Source of the DNA: Cardiobacterium valvarum
GTDB taxonomy: Bacteria; Pseudomonadota; Gammaproteobacteria; Cardiobacteriales; Cardiobacteriaceae
Assembly (NCBI RefSeq): GCF_900460955.1
Contig: NZ_UFUW01000001.1
Span: 682,001-746,000, forward strand
Direction: 5' to 3'
Length of the DNA stretch: 64,000 nt
A model generated the notes under the pieces. The model made no database searches, was not told the origin of the DNA, and saw only the letters and a list, made by a program, of their open reading frames with translations. Position 1 is the first letter of the stretch. The number at the start of each line of letters is the position of its first letter. Below are positions 1 to 8,553 of this stretch, piece after piece. A program made the position numbers and the translations under genes.

Positions 1-1686
1 TATCTCATTCTGCGGCAGATGCGCCGCCCGGCGCTGATTCTGCTCATCGCCTACGCCGTCGCCATGCTCGGTATCACCCTGATTCCGACGATGAATAGCG
101 AGGGCGAACCTTCATACCTCACTCTTTTTCAGGCGTTTTACTGGGTCAGCTACACCGCGACCACCATCGGCTATGGCGAGCTGCCGCTACCGTTTTCCGA
201 GTGGCAGCGGATGTGGGTGGCTCTCAGCATTTATTACACCGTACCGGCGTGGTTCTATGCCATCGGTAAAGTCATCGCGCTGTTGCAGGACCCGACCTTC
301 CAGCACGCCCTCAGCGAGAGCCGTTTTGCCCGCCAGGTGGCGAAGCAGCGGCGCCGTTTCTGTATCGTCTGCGGTTTTGGCGAAGCGGGGCAGCGCCTTG
401 TCCATCTGCTGCTGAATGCCGGTTACCAGTGCATCGTCATTGATAAAGATCCCGTGCGCATCAGTCGCATGGCGCTTGATCCCGTGATGCACAGCGTGCT
501 TGCCATCAATGGCGACGCGTTCAGCGTCGAACTCCTGCTCAAATCGGGGATTCAGTCGCCTTACTGCCGCGCCGTCATCGCCATCACCGATTCTGAAGCG
601 GTGAACATCAAGGTGGCGCTGGCCGCCCGCTTACTCACCACCGATCAGACGCGTTTCCAGATTATCTGCCGCACCTACACCCGAGCCGGCAGCGCCAACG
701 CCAAATCCTTCAACACCGACGCCGTCATCAATACCAACCAGATTTTTGCCTTGCGCCTCATCACCGCGCTGCGCCGCCCGGCAATCGCCGAACTCGTCGC
801 CCGCCTGCAAGGCCGCCCTGGTGAGCGCCATGAACCGCCGCCACAGCCGCCCGGCGGACGCTGGATCATCTGCGGCAACGACGCCCTCGGCAAAACCCTG
901 AAACGCTTCCTCGATTACGAAGGAGTGGACTGCACCATGATTGACCCCGGCCTGCCAAGTGCACCGGGGCAAGTGCGCGGCCTCGGCACCGAAGCCGTCA
1001 CCCTGCGTGAAGCGCGTATCGACCGCGCCCAGGCCATCGTCGCTGCCTACAAATCGGACTCGGACAACCTTTCCATCGCCGTCACTGCCAAAGCCATGCA
1101 CCCCTCGCTCTTCGTTGTCGGCAAACAGAACCACAGCGCCGACCAGCGCCTCTTTGCCGTTGCTGGCTTTGACCGCGTCATGGCCGAAGCCGACCTTATC
1201 GTCAGCGAAGTCTTCCCGCGCATCGCCCAGTCCCTGCTCAGCCGCTTCATGAAAGTCCTCTGGCATCAGGACGACACTTGGGGCCAGCGCCTCTTGCAAC
1301 GCATTACCCTGCTCACCGGCGAACACAACCCGCATCACTTCGTCCTCAAAGTTGATGCGCAGCGCGCGCCCGCCATCATGAATGAAATGCAGAGTGGCCA
1401 CCTGCTGCGCCTGCAAAGCCTGTGGATGCTGCCGAACGACCCGCAGACCGCTAACGACGCCATCCCACTGCTACTGCTACGCAACCAGCAGGAACTCGTC
1501 CTGCCTAACGCCGCCACCTCGCTGCAAGCGGGCGACCAGGTGCTGATCCTCTACCACCGCGAAGAAATCGGCTGGCGGATGCAGCGTGCCGCACGTGATG
1601 AACACGAGCTCTACTACGCCACTCACGGCCGTGACAAACCCATTTCCCACCTCATGAACTACCTGCTGAAAAAACTCGATCCATGA
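1..1686 (+). CDS. Potassium channel-type protein with two RCK/TrkA-N domains (5' end probably outside window)
   Basis: The frame is open from the first base, so the true start probably lies upstream; the first ATG inside is at 19. Counting from that Met, a membrane segment (about 5-23) is followed by a pore loop with the K+ selectivity-type motif TIGYGE (49-54) and another hydrophobic helix. Two Rossmann domains follow: one begins with a GFGEAG dinucleotide-binding turn (119-124), the second near residue 281 with a degenerate CGNDALG turn. RCK domains of this kind bind NAD or nucleotides and gate K+ flux at the inner membrane. The stop overlaps the next gene by 4 bases (ATGA). The family is clear; the physiological role, Kch-like or other, is not. 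Confidence 0.85.
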   Translation, partial: YLILRQMRRPALILLIAYAVAMLGITLIPTMNSEGEPSYLTLFQAFYWVSYTATTIGYGELPLPFSEWQRMWVALSIYYTVPAWFYAIGKVIALLQDPTFQHALSESRFARQVAKQRRRFCIVCGFGEAGQRLVHLLLNAGYQCIVIDKDPVRISRMALDPVMHSVLAINGDAFSVELLLKSGIQSPYCRAVIAITDSEAVNIKVALAARLLTTDQTRFQIICRTYTRAGSANAKSFNTDAVINTNQIFALRLITALRRPAIAELVARLQGRPGERHEPPPQPPGGRWIICGNDALGKTLKRFLDYEGVDCTMIDPGLPSAPGQVRGLGTEAVTLREARIDRAQAIVAAYKSDSDNLSIAVTAKAMHPSLFVVGKQNHSADQRLFAVAGFDRVMAEADLIVSEVFPRIAQSLLSRFMKVLWHQDDTWGQRLLQRITLLTGEHNPHHFVLKVDAQRAPAIMNEMQSGHLLRLQSLWMLPNDPQTANDAIPLLLLRNQQELVLPNAATSLQAGDQVLILYHREEIGWRMQRAARDEHELYYATHGRDKPISHLMNYLLKKLDP

Positions 1687-2438
1687 TCTACTACCAAACC
1701 TACGGCCACGAAGCCTCGCAAGCCGCCGTCCTCCTGCACAGCGGCGGCATGGCCGGCGAAGAATGGCAGCCGCAAATCCCCACCCTCGCACAGCGTTACC
1801 GCGTCCTCGTTCCCGACCTGCCCGGGCACGGCAAAAGCCCGCTCGACAGCGAACGCCTCACCATCAGCCTGATGGCCGATGCCGTGCTGGAAATGCTTGA
1901 CGCCGAAGGCATCCGCGAAGCCAATTTCTGCGGCTCCAGCATGGGGGGCGCCGTCGCCCTGTGGCTGACCCTGAAACACCCCGAACGCGTCAAACGCCTC
2001 GCCCTCTACCGCATCAGCTACCGCAGCAATACCGACATCCACGCACAAGTACACAGCATGGCCGACCCCGGCTACTGGGAAAACTTCGGACTCGCCGCCT
2101 GGTTATCAAAACTGCACAGCCCGCAAGGCGGTGCGGACGCGTGGAAACAAGTCATTGCCCGCGTCGGCGACGCCCTGCACGCCACCGGCAGCGAACATGC
2201 GCACCGCCTGCACGACCTTGCCGCCATCACCTGTCCCGTCCTCATCATCACCGGTGACCGCGACCCCATTGCCCCGCTGACGGACGCCTGCGAGATGTAT
2301 CACACCATCCCCGATGCCGATTTGTGGATCATCCCGCATGCCGCACATATCACCGCCAGCAACACTTGGCGTGCTCCGGCTTTTGCCGAAGAACTGCGCC
2401 GTTTTTACAGCCGAAGCGCCAAGCACAGCGATGGCTAA
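1683..2438 (+). CDS. Alpha/beta hydrolase
   Basis: The protein has 251 residues in an alpha/beta hydrolase fold. The nucleophile elbow GSSMG places the catalytic Ser near residue 86. The acid is probably the Asp in GDRDP near residue 197, and the His lies in the late HAAHIT segment near residue 222. An early HSGG oxyanion-type turn and the DLPGHG motif are typical of esterase and C-C hydrolase members. There is no signal peptide, so it should be cytoplasmic. The start overlaps the stop of the channel gene, so the two are probably co-transcribed. The substrate cannot be read from the sequence. Confidence 0.85.
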   Translation: MIYYQTYGHEASQAAVLLHSGGMAGEEWQPQIPTLAQRYRVLVPDLPGHGKSPLDSERLTISLMADAVLEMLDAEGIREANFCGSSMGGAVALWLTLKHPERVKRLALYRISYRSNTDIHAQVHSMADPGYWENFGLAAWLSKLHSPQGGADAWKQVIARVGDALHATGSEHAHRLHDLAAITCPVLIITGDRDPIAPLTDACEMYHTIPDADLWIIPHAAHITASNTWRAPAFAEELRRFYSRSAKHSDG

Positions 2439-2601
2439 AACCGCGCGCAGGCTCCATTTGGCGGGCGTCATGCCGGAAAACGGGCACAAAAAACGCCGCC
2501 CCTATAACGAAACCGTATAATGCGCGCAAATTTTTACTAAATTTACCCTTAACCCGCCGCTTGCGGCGTCTGACATCCCCCCAAAGATCTAAGGAGAACC
2601 A

Positions 2602-3555
2602 ATGGAAGTCATCACTATCACCGCCAACCCTGCTATCGATATGACCGTTCACGTGGATGGCTGGCAACGCGATGCCGTTAACCGTGCGCAAGCAGTGGAT
2701 ATCACCGTCGGCGGTAAAGGCCTCACCGTTGCCATCAACCTCGCCGACGCCGGCATCAGCACCAGTGCCACCGGCTTCATGGGCGCTGATAACGAAGAAC
2801 GCTTCGTGCGTACCTTCAAACAGCATGGCGTTATCGACCACTGCATCCGCATTCCCGGCGAAACCCGCACCTGCATCAAAATCGTGGACGGCAGCAACGG
2901 CGAAACCACCGACATCAACCCGGCCGGCCTCTTCGTCCCCGAAGAATACCAACAACAACTGTGGGATTACATCGAGCAAAACATCGGTACCGCGCGTGTG
3001 CTGATGATGGGCGGCAGCCTGCCCGCCGGTGTCGAGAAAGACCTCTATGCCCGCATCGTCGCCAAATACCACGGCAAATTCGAATACATCGTGGTCGATA
3101 GCAGCGGCAAAGCACTGGCAGAAACCATGAAGGCCGACATCCTGCCTGACATGATCAAGCCCAACATCCACGAACTGCAAGAAATGTGCGGTCGCGAACT
3201 CAGCAGCGACGAAGACATCATCCGCGAAGCGCGCGGCTTTATCGAACGCGGCATGAAAATCGTCGTCGTCTCCATGGGCGGCCAAGGTGCCTGGTTCGTC
3301 ACCAAAAAAGAAGCCGTACACGCCAAACCGCCACGCGTACGTGTTGCCAGCACCGTCGGCGCCGGTGATGCCATGGTGGCCGGTACCATTCGCGGTCTCC
3401 TCCTTGGCCACGACATGGCGGAAATGGCCCGCACCGCCACCGCATACAGCGCCTCCAACATCGAACATGTCGGCACTTACCTCCCCGGCCAGCAACGCAT
3501 CGAACAGCTCAAAGGCTGGGTCGTCATCACCCGCGAAGGTGAAAGCCGCGCATGA
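2602..3555 (+). CDS. fruK: 1-phosphofructokinase family (PfkB-type sugar kinase)
   Basis: This is a 317-residue PfkB-family kinase. It starts with the TxNPAID N-terminal motif of the phosphofructokinase/tagatose-6-phosphate kinase branch, has a GGKGLTVA sugar-binding segment near residue 38, and ends with the GAGD anion-hole and catalytic-base motif near residue 253. FruK phosphorylates fructose-1-phosphate to fructose-1,6-bisphosphate. The start follows an AAGGAG Shine-Dalgarno. Oddly, no fructose PTS (fruA/fruB) gene adjoins it; the downstream partner is a lipoprotein gene overlapping by 4 bases. A 6-phosphofructokinase (PfkB/LacC-like) role remains possible. Confidence 0.82.
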   Translation: MEVITITANPAIDMTVHVDGWQRDAVNRAQAVDITVGGKGLTVAINLADAGISTSATGFMGADNEERFVRTFKQHGVIDHCIRIPGETRTCIKIVDGSNGETTDINPAGLFVPEEYQQQLWDYIEQNIGTARVLMMGGSLPAGVEKDLYARIVAKYHGKFEYIVVDSSGKALAETMKADILPDMIKPNIHELQEMCGRELSSDEDIIREARGFIERGMKIVVVSMGGQGAWFVTKKEAVHAKPPRVRVASTVGAGDAMVAGTIRGLLLGHDMAEMARTATAYSASNIEHVGTYLPGQQRIEQLKGWVVITREGESRA

Positions 3556-4340
3556 AGCGAGCCATCGTCCATAATCTGTGGACCGCCAGCATCCCCGTGA
3601 TGCTGGCGGGATGCGCCTTTTTCCCCCAAAGCGATCCGTCACTGACGCCGGAACAACTGGCCTATGTGCGAACCCACAACATTGTTGTGCAGCCGCTGCC
3701 GGTTGGCTATGAAGAGCCGCTGCTTGTTCATACCCGTAGCGGCAAAGTCGGTACCGATGTCGGGGTCAATATCGCCTTCGCCGTACTGACCGGTAGCTAC
3801 AACTATAAAAGCCCCAAAGGCGACGGTCCGCGCGATCGCTTCAGCAACAATGGACAACCGCTGCAAGGTGCCGTCAAAAATAAAATCCGCCAAGAAGCGG
3901 CGGAAGAAATCCACAGCAGCGAACCGACCCGCGTCCTCAACAAACTGCTGGCTGAACGCTACCCGGCGACTGTCGCCCCAACCAAAGACAACCTCACCAT
4001 CAGCACCACCCCCGTCGCCTGGCATCTCTACTACGGTAAAGGAGACACCTTTACCCTCGAATATGCCGGCGACATTACCTTGAAGCTGCCAGCGGCGAAA
4101 ATCAAACGCACCCTTTGGTGCGATCGCAAAAGCGAACAGGCGCTGACCCGTGAGCAATGGTTGGAAAACGACGCTGCCCGCATCCGTGATTACGCCCAGG
4201 AGACCGCACTGCAATGCGCGAATCAGGCACTGGACTTCCTGCAATTGCCGCGTCTGCCTACACAACAAGCCTTGCCGCAAGCTGCCCTGCCGATAGATAC
4301 GGCACCAACCCAAGCTGACGCTGCTACCACAAAACAATAA
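3552..4340 (+). CDS. Predicted lipoprotein of unknown function
   Basis: This 262-residue protein has an N-terminal signal ending in the lipobox LAGC, with the lipidated Cys at residue 21, so it should be anchored to the inner or outer membrane. I recognise no further domain. The mature part is soluble, and the last 30 residues are rich in Gln, Ala, Pro and Thr. The ATG lies inside the stop region of fruK (4-base overlap), which suggests co-transcription, but a functional link between a cytoplasmic kinase and a lipoprotein is not obvious. It is followed by a repeat and a bidirectional terminator. Confidence 0.75.
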   Translation: MKRAIVHNLWTASIPVMLAGCAFFPQSDPSLTPEQLAYVRTHNIVVQPLPVGYEEPLLVHTRSGKVGTDVGVNIAFAVLTGSYNYKSPKGDGPRDRFSNNGQPLQGAVKNKIRQEAAEEIHSSEPTRVLNKLLAERYPATVAPTKDNLTISTTPVAWHLYYGKGDTFTLEYAGDITLKLPAAKIKRTLWCDRKSEQALTREQWLENDAARIRDYAQETALQCANQALDFLQLPRLPTQQALPQAALPIDTAPTQADAATTKQ

Positions 4341-4410
4341 ACAGCTAGCAGGCATAAACCACGGCGGGCATTGCCTGCCTTTTTCTCGCATGACGCCTCC
4401 GTTTTGCCTC

Positions 4411-4474
4411 ACTTGGCGGGCCAGTAACGACGCCGCCTAATGCGAAGCCCAGTAACGACGCCGCTTGGCGGCCC
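4411..4474. repeat. Dispersed GCCGCTTGGCG-type intergenic repeat (tandem copies)
   Basis: Two tandem units share the phrase agtaacgacgccgc; the second is followed by ttggcggcc. Related ACGCCGCTTG/CAAGCGGCGT words recur in other gene-free stretches of this window, near 11270, 11295, 25175, 30140, 43878, 43982 and 48250. Function unknown. Confidence 0.5.
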
Positions 4475-4480
4475 GGCATG

Positions 4481-4507
4481 AAAAACGCCCCTTGTGGGGC
4501 GTTTTTG
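4481..4507. terminator. Bidirectional rho-independent terminator
   Basis: The stem is made by aaaaacgcccc and ggggcgttttt around a short ttgt loop, with A and T runs on both sides. It sits between two convergent genes, the lipoprotein (plus) and the PTS transporter (minus), and can serve both. Confidence 0.85.
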
Positions 4508-4518
4508 TTGGGCACTCG

Positions 4519-6471
4519 TCAGGCCTTCGTAATCTGCGGTTTGCCGTCTGCGATGGTGACGGTTTCGCCGTCATCGTAAGCGGTGAAGATGATAGGCGTG
4601 ATGAGGCTCGGCACTTTGTCGCGGATGGCGTCCAGATCTACTTGCAGGATGGCTTGGCCGGCGCTGACGCGTTCGCCTTCTTTGACGAGAGCGGTGAAGC
4701 CCGCGCCGTCCAGTTTGACGGTGTCGATGCCGAAGTGGATGAGGATTTCCAAGCCGTTATCCGCTTCGATGCCGATGGCATGGCGGGTTGGGAAGACGGT
4801 GGCGATTTGGCCGTTCACCGGTGAACGTACGGTGCCGTCCGCTGGGTTGATAGCGAAGCTCGCGCCCAGTGCACCGGCGGCAAAAGCCGGGTCGGGGATG
4901 TCGCTGGCGGCGAGGATGTCGCCCGCAATCGGCATGACCCATTCGGCGGGGATGGGGTCGGCAGGTTTTTCGGCTTTTTCTGCCGGGGCAGCGGTGGCAG
5001 GGGTTTCAGGTGCGCTTTCAGCAGCAGCGGCTGCCGGGGCGGTTTGCCGTTCCGGGTTGTAGCGGCTGCGTGAGAAGGCAAGGGTGAGGCTGAAGGTGAT
5101 GGCGAAGGCAATCGCCATGCCGATGATGTACGGCGTGAGGTATTGCGCGCCGATCGAGATGATGCCGGGGATGCCCGCTGCGCCGAGGGCGACGGCTTTG
5201 GTGTGGTAGAGGGTGATGTAGGCGGCGGCGCAGGCGGTGCCGATGAGGGCGGCGTAGAAGGGGTAACGCAGGCGCAGGTTGACGCCGAACATGGCCGGTT
5301 CGGTAATGCCAAGCACGGCAGAGATGCCCGATGCCGAGGCGACGGTTTTGAGTTTGGCGTTTTTGGTGGAGATGAGGGCGCCGAAGGCGGCTGCGCCTTG
5401 CGAGATGTTGTTCATCGCTGCGATCGGGAAGATGAAGGTGCCGCCGGTTTTGGCGATGTCGGCGATGAGCTGGGTTTCGACCGGGATGAAGCTGTTGTGC
5501 ATGCCGGTGATGACCACGGGCGCATAGAGGGCGCCGAGGACAGCGCCACCGATGACGCCGGCGGTGTTGTAGAGCCATTGCACGGCATCGGTGAAGGCAA
5601 CACCGGCGTCGCGGGTGAACGGGCCAACGACGGTGAAGGTGAGTAGTGCGGTGATGAAGATGGCGAGCAGCGGAGTGAGCAGCAGGTCAACACTGGCGGG
5701 GATGATGCGGCGCAGGCTGGTTTCGAGTTTGGCGAGTATCCAGCTTGAGACGAGGATGGGCAGCACGGTGCCTTGGTAGCCGACGCGGGCGATGTCGTAG
5801 CCGAGGATGTTCCAGTGTTGCAGGGAGCCTTCTTCGATGGCTTTGGCCAGTGCGTAGTTGTTGGTGAGGTCGGGGTGCACCATGATCATGCCGAGGACGG
5901 CGCCGAGGAAGGGGTTGCCGCCGAAGATGCGTGTCGCCGAGAAGGCGATGAGGATGGGCAGGAAGACGAAGGGGGCGTTGGCGAAGGTGTTGATCATTTC
6001 CGCCAGCCCCGCCCATTGCGGGTAGGCCTCAATCAGGGTTTTGCCTTTGATGATGAGGTCGTGTGCGGTGAGGACGTTGTTCAGGCCCATCAGCAAACCG
6101 CCGGCGACGATGGCGGGGATGATGGGGACGAAGATGTCCGACAGGGTCTTGACGAAGCGTTGCAGCAGGTTGCCTTTGGCGGCGCCGAGGTCTTTGGCTT
6201 CCTGTGTGCTGACTTGTTTGACGCCGGTGATGTCGAGCAGTTCGGCGGTGACTTTGTTCACAGTGCCGGTGCCGAGGATGATCTGGAATTGTCCGGCGGT
6301 GAGGAAGTTGCCTTTGGCAAGCGGGACGGTGTCAATGGCGGCCTTGTCGATTTTGTTTTCGTCTTTGAGCACCATGCGCAGGCGGGTGGCGCAGTGCGTC
6401 GCGGCGGCGATGTTTTCTTTGCCACCGACGGCCGCGATGATGGCTTCAGCGGTCTGGCGGTATTCATTCAT
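4519..6471 (-). CDS. PTS sugar transporter, fused EIIB-EIIC-EIIA (sucrose/trehalose type)
   Basis: This 650-residue inner-membrane permease is a three-domain fusion. The N-terminal EIIB domain has the phosphorylated Cys at residue 27 in the HCATRLR motif. A polytopic EIIC domain (about 105-465) carries the GITEPAMFG signature of the glucose/sucrose superfamily. After an Ala/Pro/Glu-rich linker (about 478-505) comes a Crr-like EIIA domain with the active His at about 579 in the LIHFGIDT motif. The adjacent fructokinase favours sucrose as substrate, and the architecture resembles ScrA. However, no sucrose-6-phosphate hydrolase gene is present in the window, so trehalose or another glucoside cannot be excluded. 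Its start overlaps the upstream SUKH gene. Confidence 0.88.
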   Translation of the reverse strand: MNEYRQTAEAIIAAVGGKENIAAATHCATRLRMVLKDENKIDKAAIDTVPLAKGNFLTAGQFQIILGTGTVNKVTAELLDITGVKQVSTQEAKDLGAAKGNLLQRFVKTLSDIFVPIIPAIVAGGLLMGLNNVLTAHDLIIKGKTLIEAYPQWAGLAEMINTFANAPFVFLPILIAFSATRIFGGNPFLGAVLGMIMVHPDLTNNYALAKAIEEGSLQHWNILGYDIARVGYQGTVLPILVSSWILAKLETSLRRIIPASVDLLLTPLLAIFITALLTFTVVGPFTRDAGVAFTDAVQWLYNTAGVIGGAVLGALYAPVVITGMHNSFIPVETQLIADIAKTGGTFIFPIAAMNNISQGAAAFGALISTKNAKLKTVASASGISAVLGITEPAMFGVNLRLRYPFYAALIGTACAAAYITLYHTKAVALGAAGIPGIISIGAQYLTPYIIGMAIAFAITFSLTLAFSRSRYNPERQTAPAAAAAESAPETPATAAPAEKAEKPADPIPAEWVMPIAGDILAASDIPDPAFAAGALGASFAINPADGTVRSPVNGQIATVFPTRHAIGIEADNGLEILIHFGIDTVKLDGAGFTALVKEGERVSAGQAILQVDLDAIRDKVPSLITPIIFTAYDDGETVTIADGKPQITKA

Positions 6472-7210
6472 GGGGGTTGTCTCCTGGTGATGGGTGATGG
6501 GGGCGGAATACGGCGGTGGCGCCGCGTTTGGTGAGCGCGGCCAGTAGCGGAGCGGCGAATTTGCGGGCGATGTTGTCGTCGCAGGTGATTTCTGCTGCGC
6601 GGCTGAGGGCGAGTGCTGCCGCCGGACTGAGGTTCAGGTAGTGCGCCAGCCATTGCCGCACGGCGGTGGGGTTGGAACCGATGGCGGTGATGACGAGGCT
6701 GCCGCGTTCCCAGTCGTAGGGGTCATAGTGCGGTTCGTCCTCTTTTTCTGTGGCGGTTTCTGCGGCTTCGCGCAGTTCGGCGCAGACTTCCTGCCAGTAT
6801 GGGTTGTCCACTGCGCAGTGCTGTTCGATATAGGCAGCGGCTTGTGCCGGGTCGTCCCTGCAAGCGGCGAGGTGGCGCAGGGTGTCGGTAAAGGCGGCGA
6901 GGCTGGCGGCAACGGGAAAGGGTTGCCAGCTGCCCTGGCCGTGGTAGGCGAAGGCCACAGGATAGCCCACCGCCGCTTCGTCGAGGTCAATGATGAACGG
7001 GTCGGCGAAGTCGTTGGTGCAGATGACGTACTGGCTGGGTTTCAGGTAGCCCGCTGTGCCGTCGTATTCGTCGTCTTTGTAGCCGTCCTGAAAGGCGTCA
7101 AGCGCGTCGGCATCGGCATAGACCTCCGGCAGGCTGCCGCACAGGGCGCCATCCTGCCCAATCCGGGCGTTGAGGAAGTCGCGCAGTGCGGCGGGACAGG
7201 CGGTAGTCAT
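6464..7210 (-). CDS. SMI1/KNR4 (SUKH) family protein
   Basis: This is a 248-residue soluble protein. Residues about 55-115 show the SUKH core pattern: a CTNDFADPFIIDLD strand pair, then the PVAFAYHGQGSW turn and an amphipathic helix. A Glu/Asp-rich linker and a helical C-terminal part follow. SUKH proteins are best known as immunity proteins of toxin systems and as regulators in fungi. Here the gene is locked inside a sugar operon, overlapping fructokinase by 4 bases and the PTS gene by 8. That suggests translational coupling and a role tied to sugar uptake, perhaps regulatory. The role is inference. Confidence 0.7.
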   Translation of the reverse strand: MTTACPAALRDFLNARIGQDGALCGSLPEVYADADALDAFQDGYKDDEYDGTAGYLKPSQYVICTNDFADPFIIDLDEAAVGYPVAFAYHGQGSWQPFPVAASLAAFTDTLRHLAACRDDPAQAAAYIEQHCAVDNPYWQEVCAELREAAETATEKEDEPHYDPYDWERGSLVITAIGSNPTAVRQWLAHYLNLSPAAALALSRAAEITCDDNIARKFAAPLLAALTKRGATAVFRPHHPSPGDNPHE

Positions 7211-8181
7211 TTGGGCTTTCTGGCGGTGAAGTCGTGCAGGCGGGCGCGGTCGGGCATGCTGTTGATGGCACCGCGTTGCAGGGTGGTGATGGCACCGACT
7301 TTCGCGGCGTGATCGAGCAGGGCATTGATTTGCGCGTCGCTGAGGTCGCCATGCACGGACAGACCGAGGTGCGCGATTTCAGCAAGCAGGCCGCCGATGA
7401 AGGCATCGCCTGCGCCGGTGGCGTCCACAGCGTTGACGCGGTAAGCGTCCGTCCAGCCGCGCGCGCGGTCACTGTGCCGGTCATAGATGGCTGCACCGTT
7501 TGCGCCGCAGGTATAGACGACGTATTTGACGTGTCCCTGAAAAAGCTGCGGGATGCCGCGCGCGGGGTCGCTTTCGCCGGTGACGAAGGCGAGTTCGTCG
7601 TCGGAGATTTTGATGATGTCGGCCAGCGGCAGGAATTCGTGCACGGCGGCGTAGAGGTCAGCCGGGTTCTTCCACAGCGGCAGGCGCAGGTTGATGTCGA
7701 AGGAAATCGCGGCACCGGCGGCGCGGAATTTGTCGATGGCGGCACGGTGTGCCTCGCGCATCGGGCAGGGAACCAGCGACACCGAGCAGTAGTGCAGGAT
7801 GTCGCCCGCCTGCGGGGTGATGGCGGCGAGGTTTTCCGGCGCATAGAGCATGTCCGCCGAGGGATCGCGGTAGAAGGCAAATTCGCGCTCGCCGCCGTCG
7901 TGCAGGGTGACGAAGGCCAGCGCGGTTTTGGCTTCGCACGTGCGTTGCAGATAGCGGGTGTCCACCCCGGCGGTAGCGGCGGTGGCAGCAATTTGCGCGC
8001 CGAAGGCGTCGTCGCCGACCTGGCTCAGGATGTAGCTGGTGCCGCCGAGTTTGGCGTAAGCGGCAGCGACGTTGAGCGGCGCGCCACCGACAGCGGGGGT
8101 GTAGTGCATGTCGGCGTCGGGTTTGCCGCTGCGGCTGGGAACGAAGTCGATGAGGGCTTCACCGATGGCATAAAGCGCCAT
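7207..8181 (-). CDS. Fructokinase (PfkB-family carbohydrate kinase)
   Basis: I start at the ATG at 8181, which follows an AGGAGG Shine-Dalgarno; the open frame extends 21 codons further but that part is not fructokinase-like. The product has 324 residues. The N-terminal GEALIDF and GGAPLNVA motifs are the sugar-binding region typical of ScrK-type fructokinases. Near the C-terminus, about residue 258, is the DATGAGDAF catalytic motif. It phosphorylates fructose to fructose-6-phosphate in the cytoplasm. It is the first gene of the operon with the SUKH protein and the PTS permease, with a good promoter upstream. Other PfkB substrates are possible. Confidence 0.85.
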   Translation of the reverse strand: MALYAIGEALIDFVPSRSGKPDADMHYTPAVGGAPLNVAAAYAKLGGTSYILSQVGDDAFGAQIAATAATAGVDTRYLQRTCEAKTALAFVTLHDGGEREFAFYRDPSADMLYAPENLAAITPQAGDILHYCSVSLVPCPMREAHRAAIDKFRAAGAAISFDINLRLPLWKNPADLYAAVHEFLPLADIIKISDDELAFVTGESDPARGIPQLFQGHVKYVVYTCGANGAAIYDRHSDRARGWTDAYRVNAVDATGAGDAFIGGLLAEIAHLGLSVHGDLSDAQINALLDHAAKVGAITTLQRGAINSMPDRARLHDFTARKPK

Positions 8182-8215
8182 GTTTCCTCCTGTGGCTGGT
8201 TGTGGTTTGCCGTTA

Positions 8216-8244
8216 ATGGTAGCGGCTGGGCCAGGGATTGACAA
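8216..8244 (-). promoter_or_regulatory. Putative sigma-70 promoter of the fructokinase-PTS operon
   Basis: On the minus strand a TTGTCA -35 (8244-8239) and a TACCAT -10 (8221-8216) are 17 bases apart. They lie 35 bases ahead of the chosen start codon. Confidence 0.5.
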
Positions 8245-8283
8245 TTGGTAAGAAGCGGCAGTTTTGCAGGCGTTTTTAGGGAC

Positions 8284-8553
8284 TTAGGTGATGCCGAGTT
8301 CACTGTGACTGCCAAGGCGTATCAGGGTTACGTTTTCTGCTTCCAGGCGGTAGAGCAGTATAAGGTCGGGCTTGATGTGGCAGTCCCTTATGCCTTTGAG
8401 ATTGCCCGTCAAGGCATGATCCCGATATTTTGTGGGCAGTGTTAGGCCGCTGGACAGGCAATGCAGGACTTCTGCCCAGGCAGGGGTCAGCAATTCCAGG
8501 TATTGTTTTTTGGCGTCCCGCTTGAATTGGCCGGTCAGCTCAATGTTCTTCAT
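8284..8553 (-). CDS. YafQ/RelE-type mRNA interferase toxin
   Basis: This 89-residue protein matches the YafQ branch of the RelE/ParE toxin fold: an N-terminal FKRDAKK helix, the DHALTGN and GIRDCHIKPDLILLYR strands, and the short C-terminal RLGSHSEL strand with the conserved His. YafQ-like toxins cut mRNA in the ribosomal A site. The start lies 14 bases inside the end of the antitoxin gene, the usual antitoxin-first, overlapping arrangement. Expression should be autoregulated by the antitoxin-toxin complex, but I did not find a clear operator. Confidence 0.85.
   Translation of the reverse strand: MKNIELTGQFKRDAKKQYLELLTPAWAEVLHCLSSGLTLPTKYRDHALTGNLKGIRDCHIKPDLILLYRLEAENVTLIRLGSHSELGIT

Noticed and set aside
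2350-3642. Long minus-strand open frame (430 codons) across fruK
   Set aside because: It is an antisense shadow of the plus-strand kinase in GC-rich DNA. The translation is Gly/Val/Asp/Phe-rich without any domain, while the plus strand has clear PfkB motifs.
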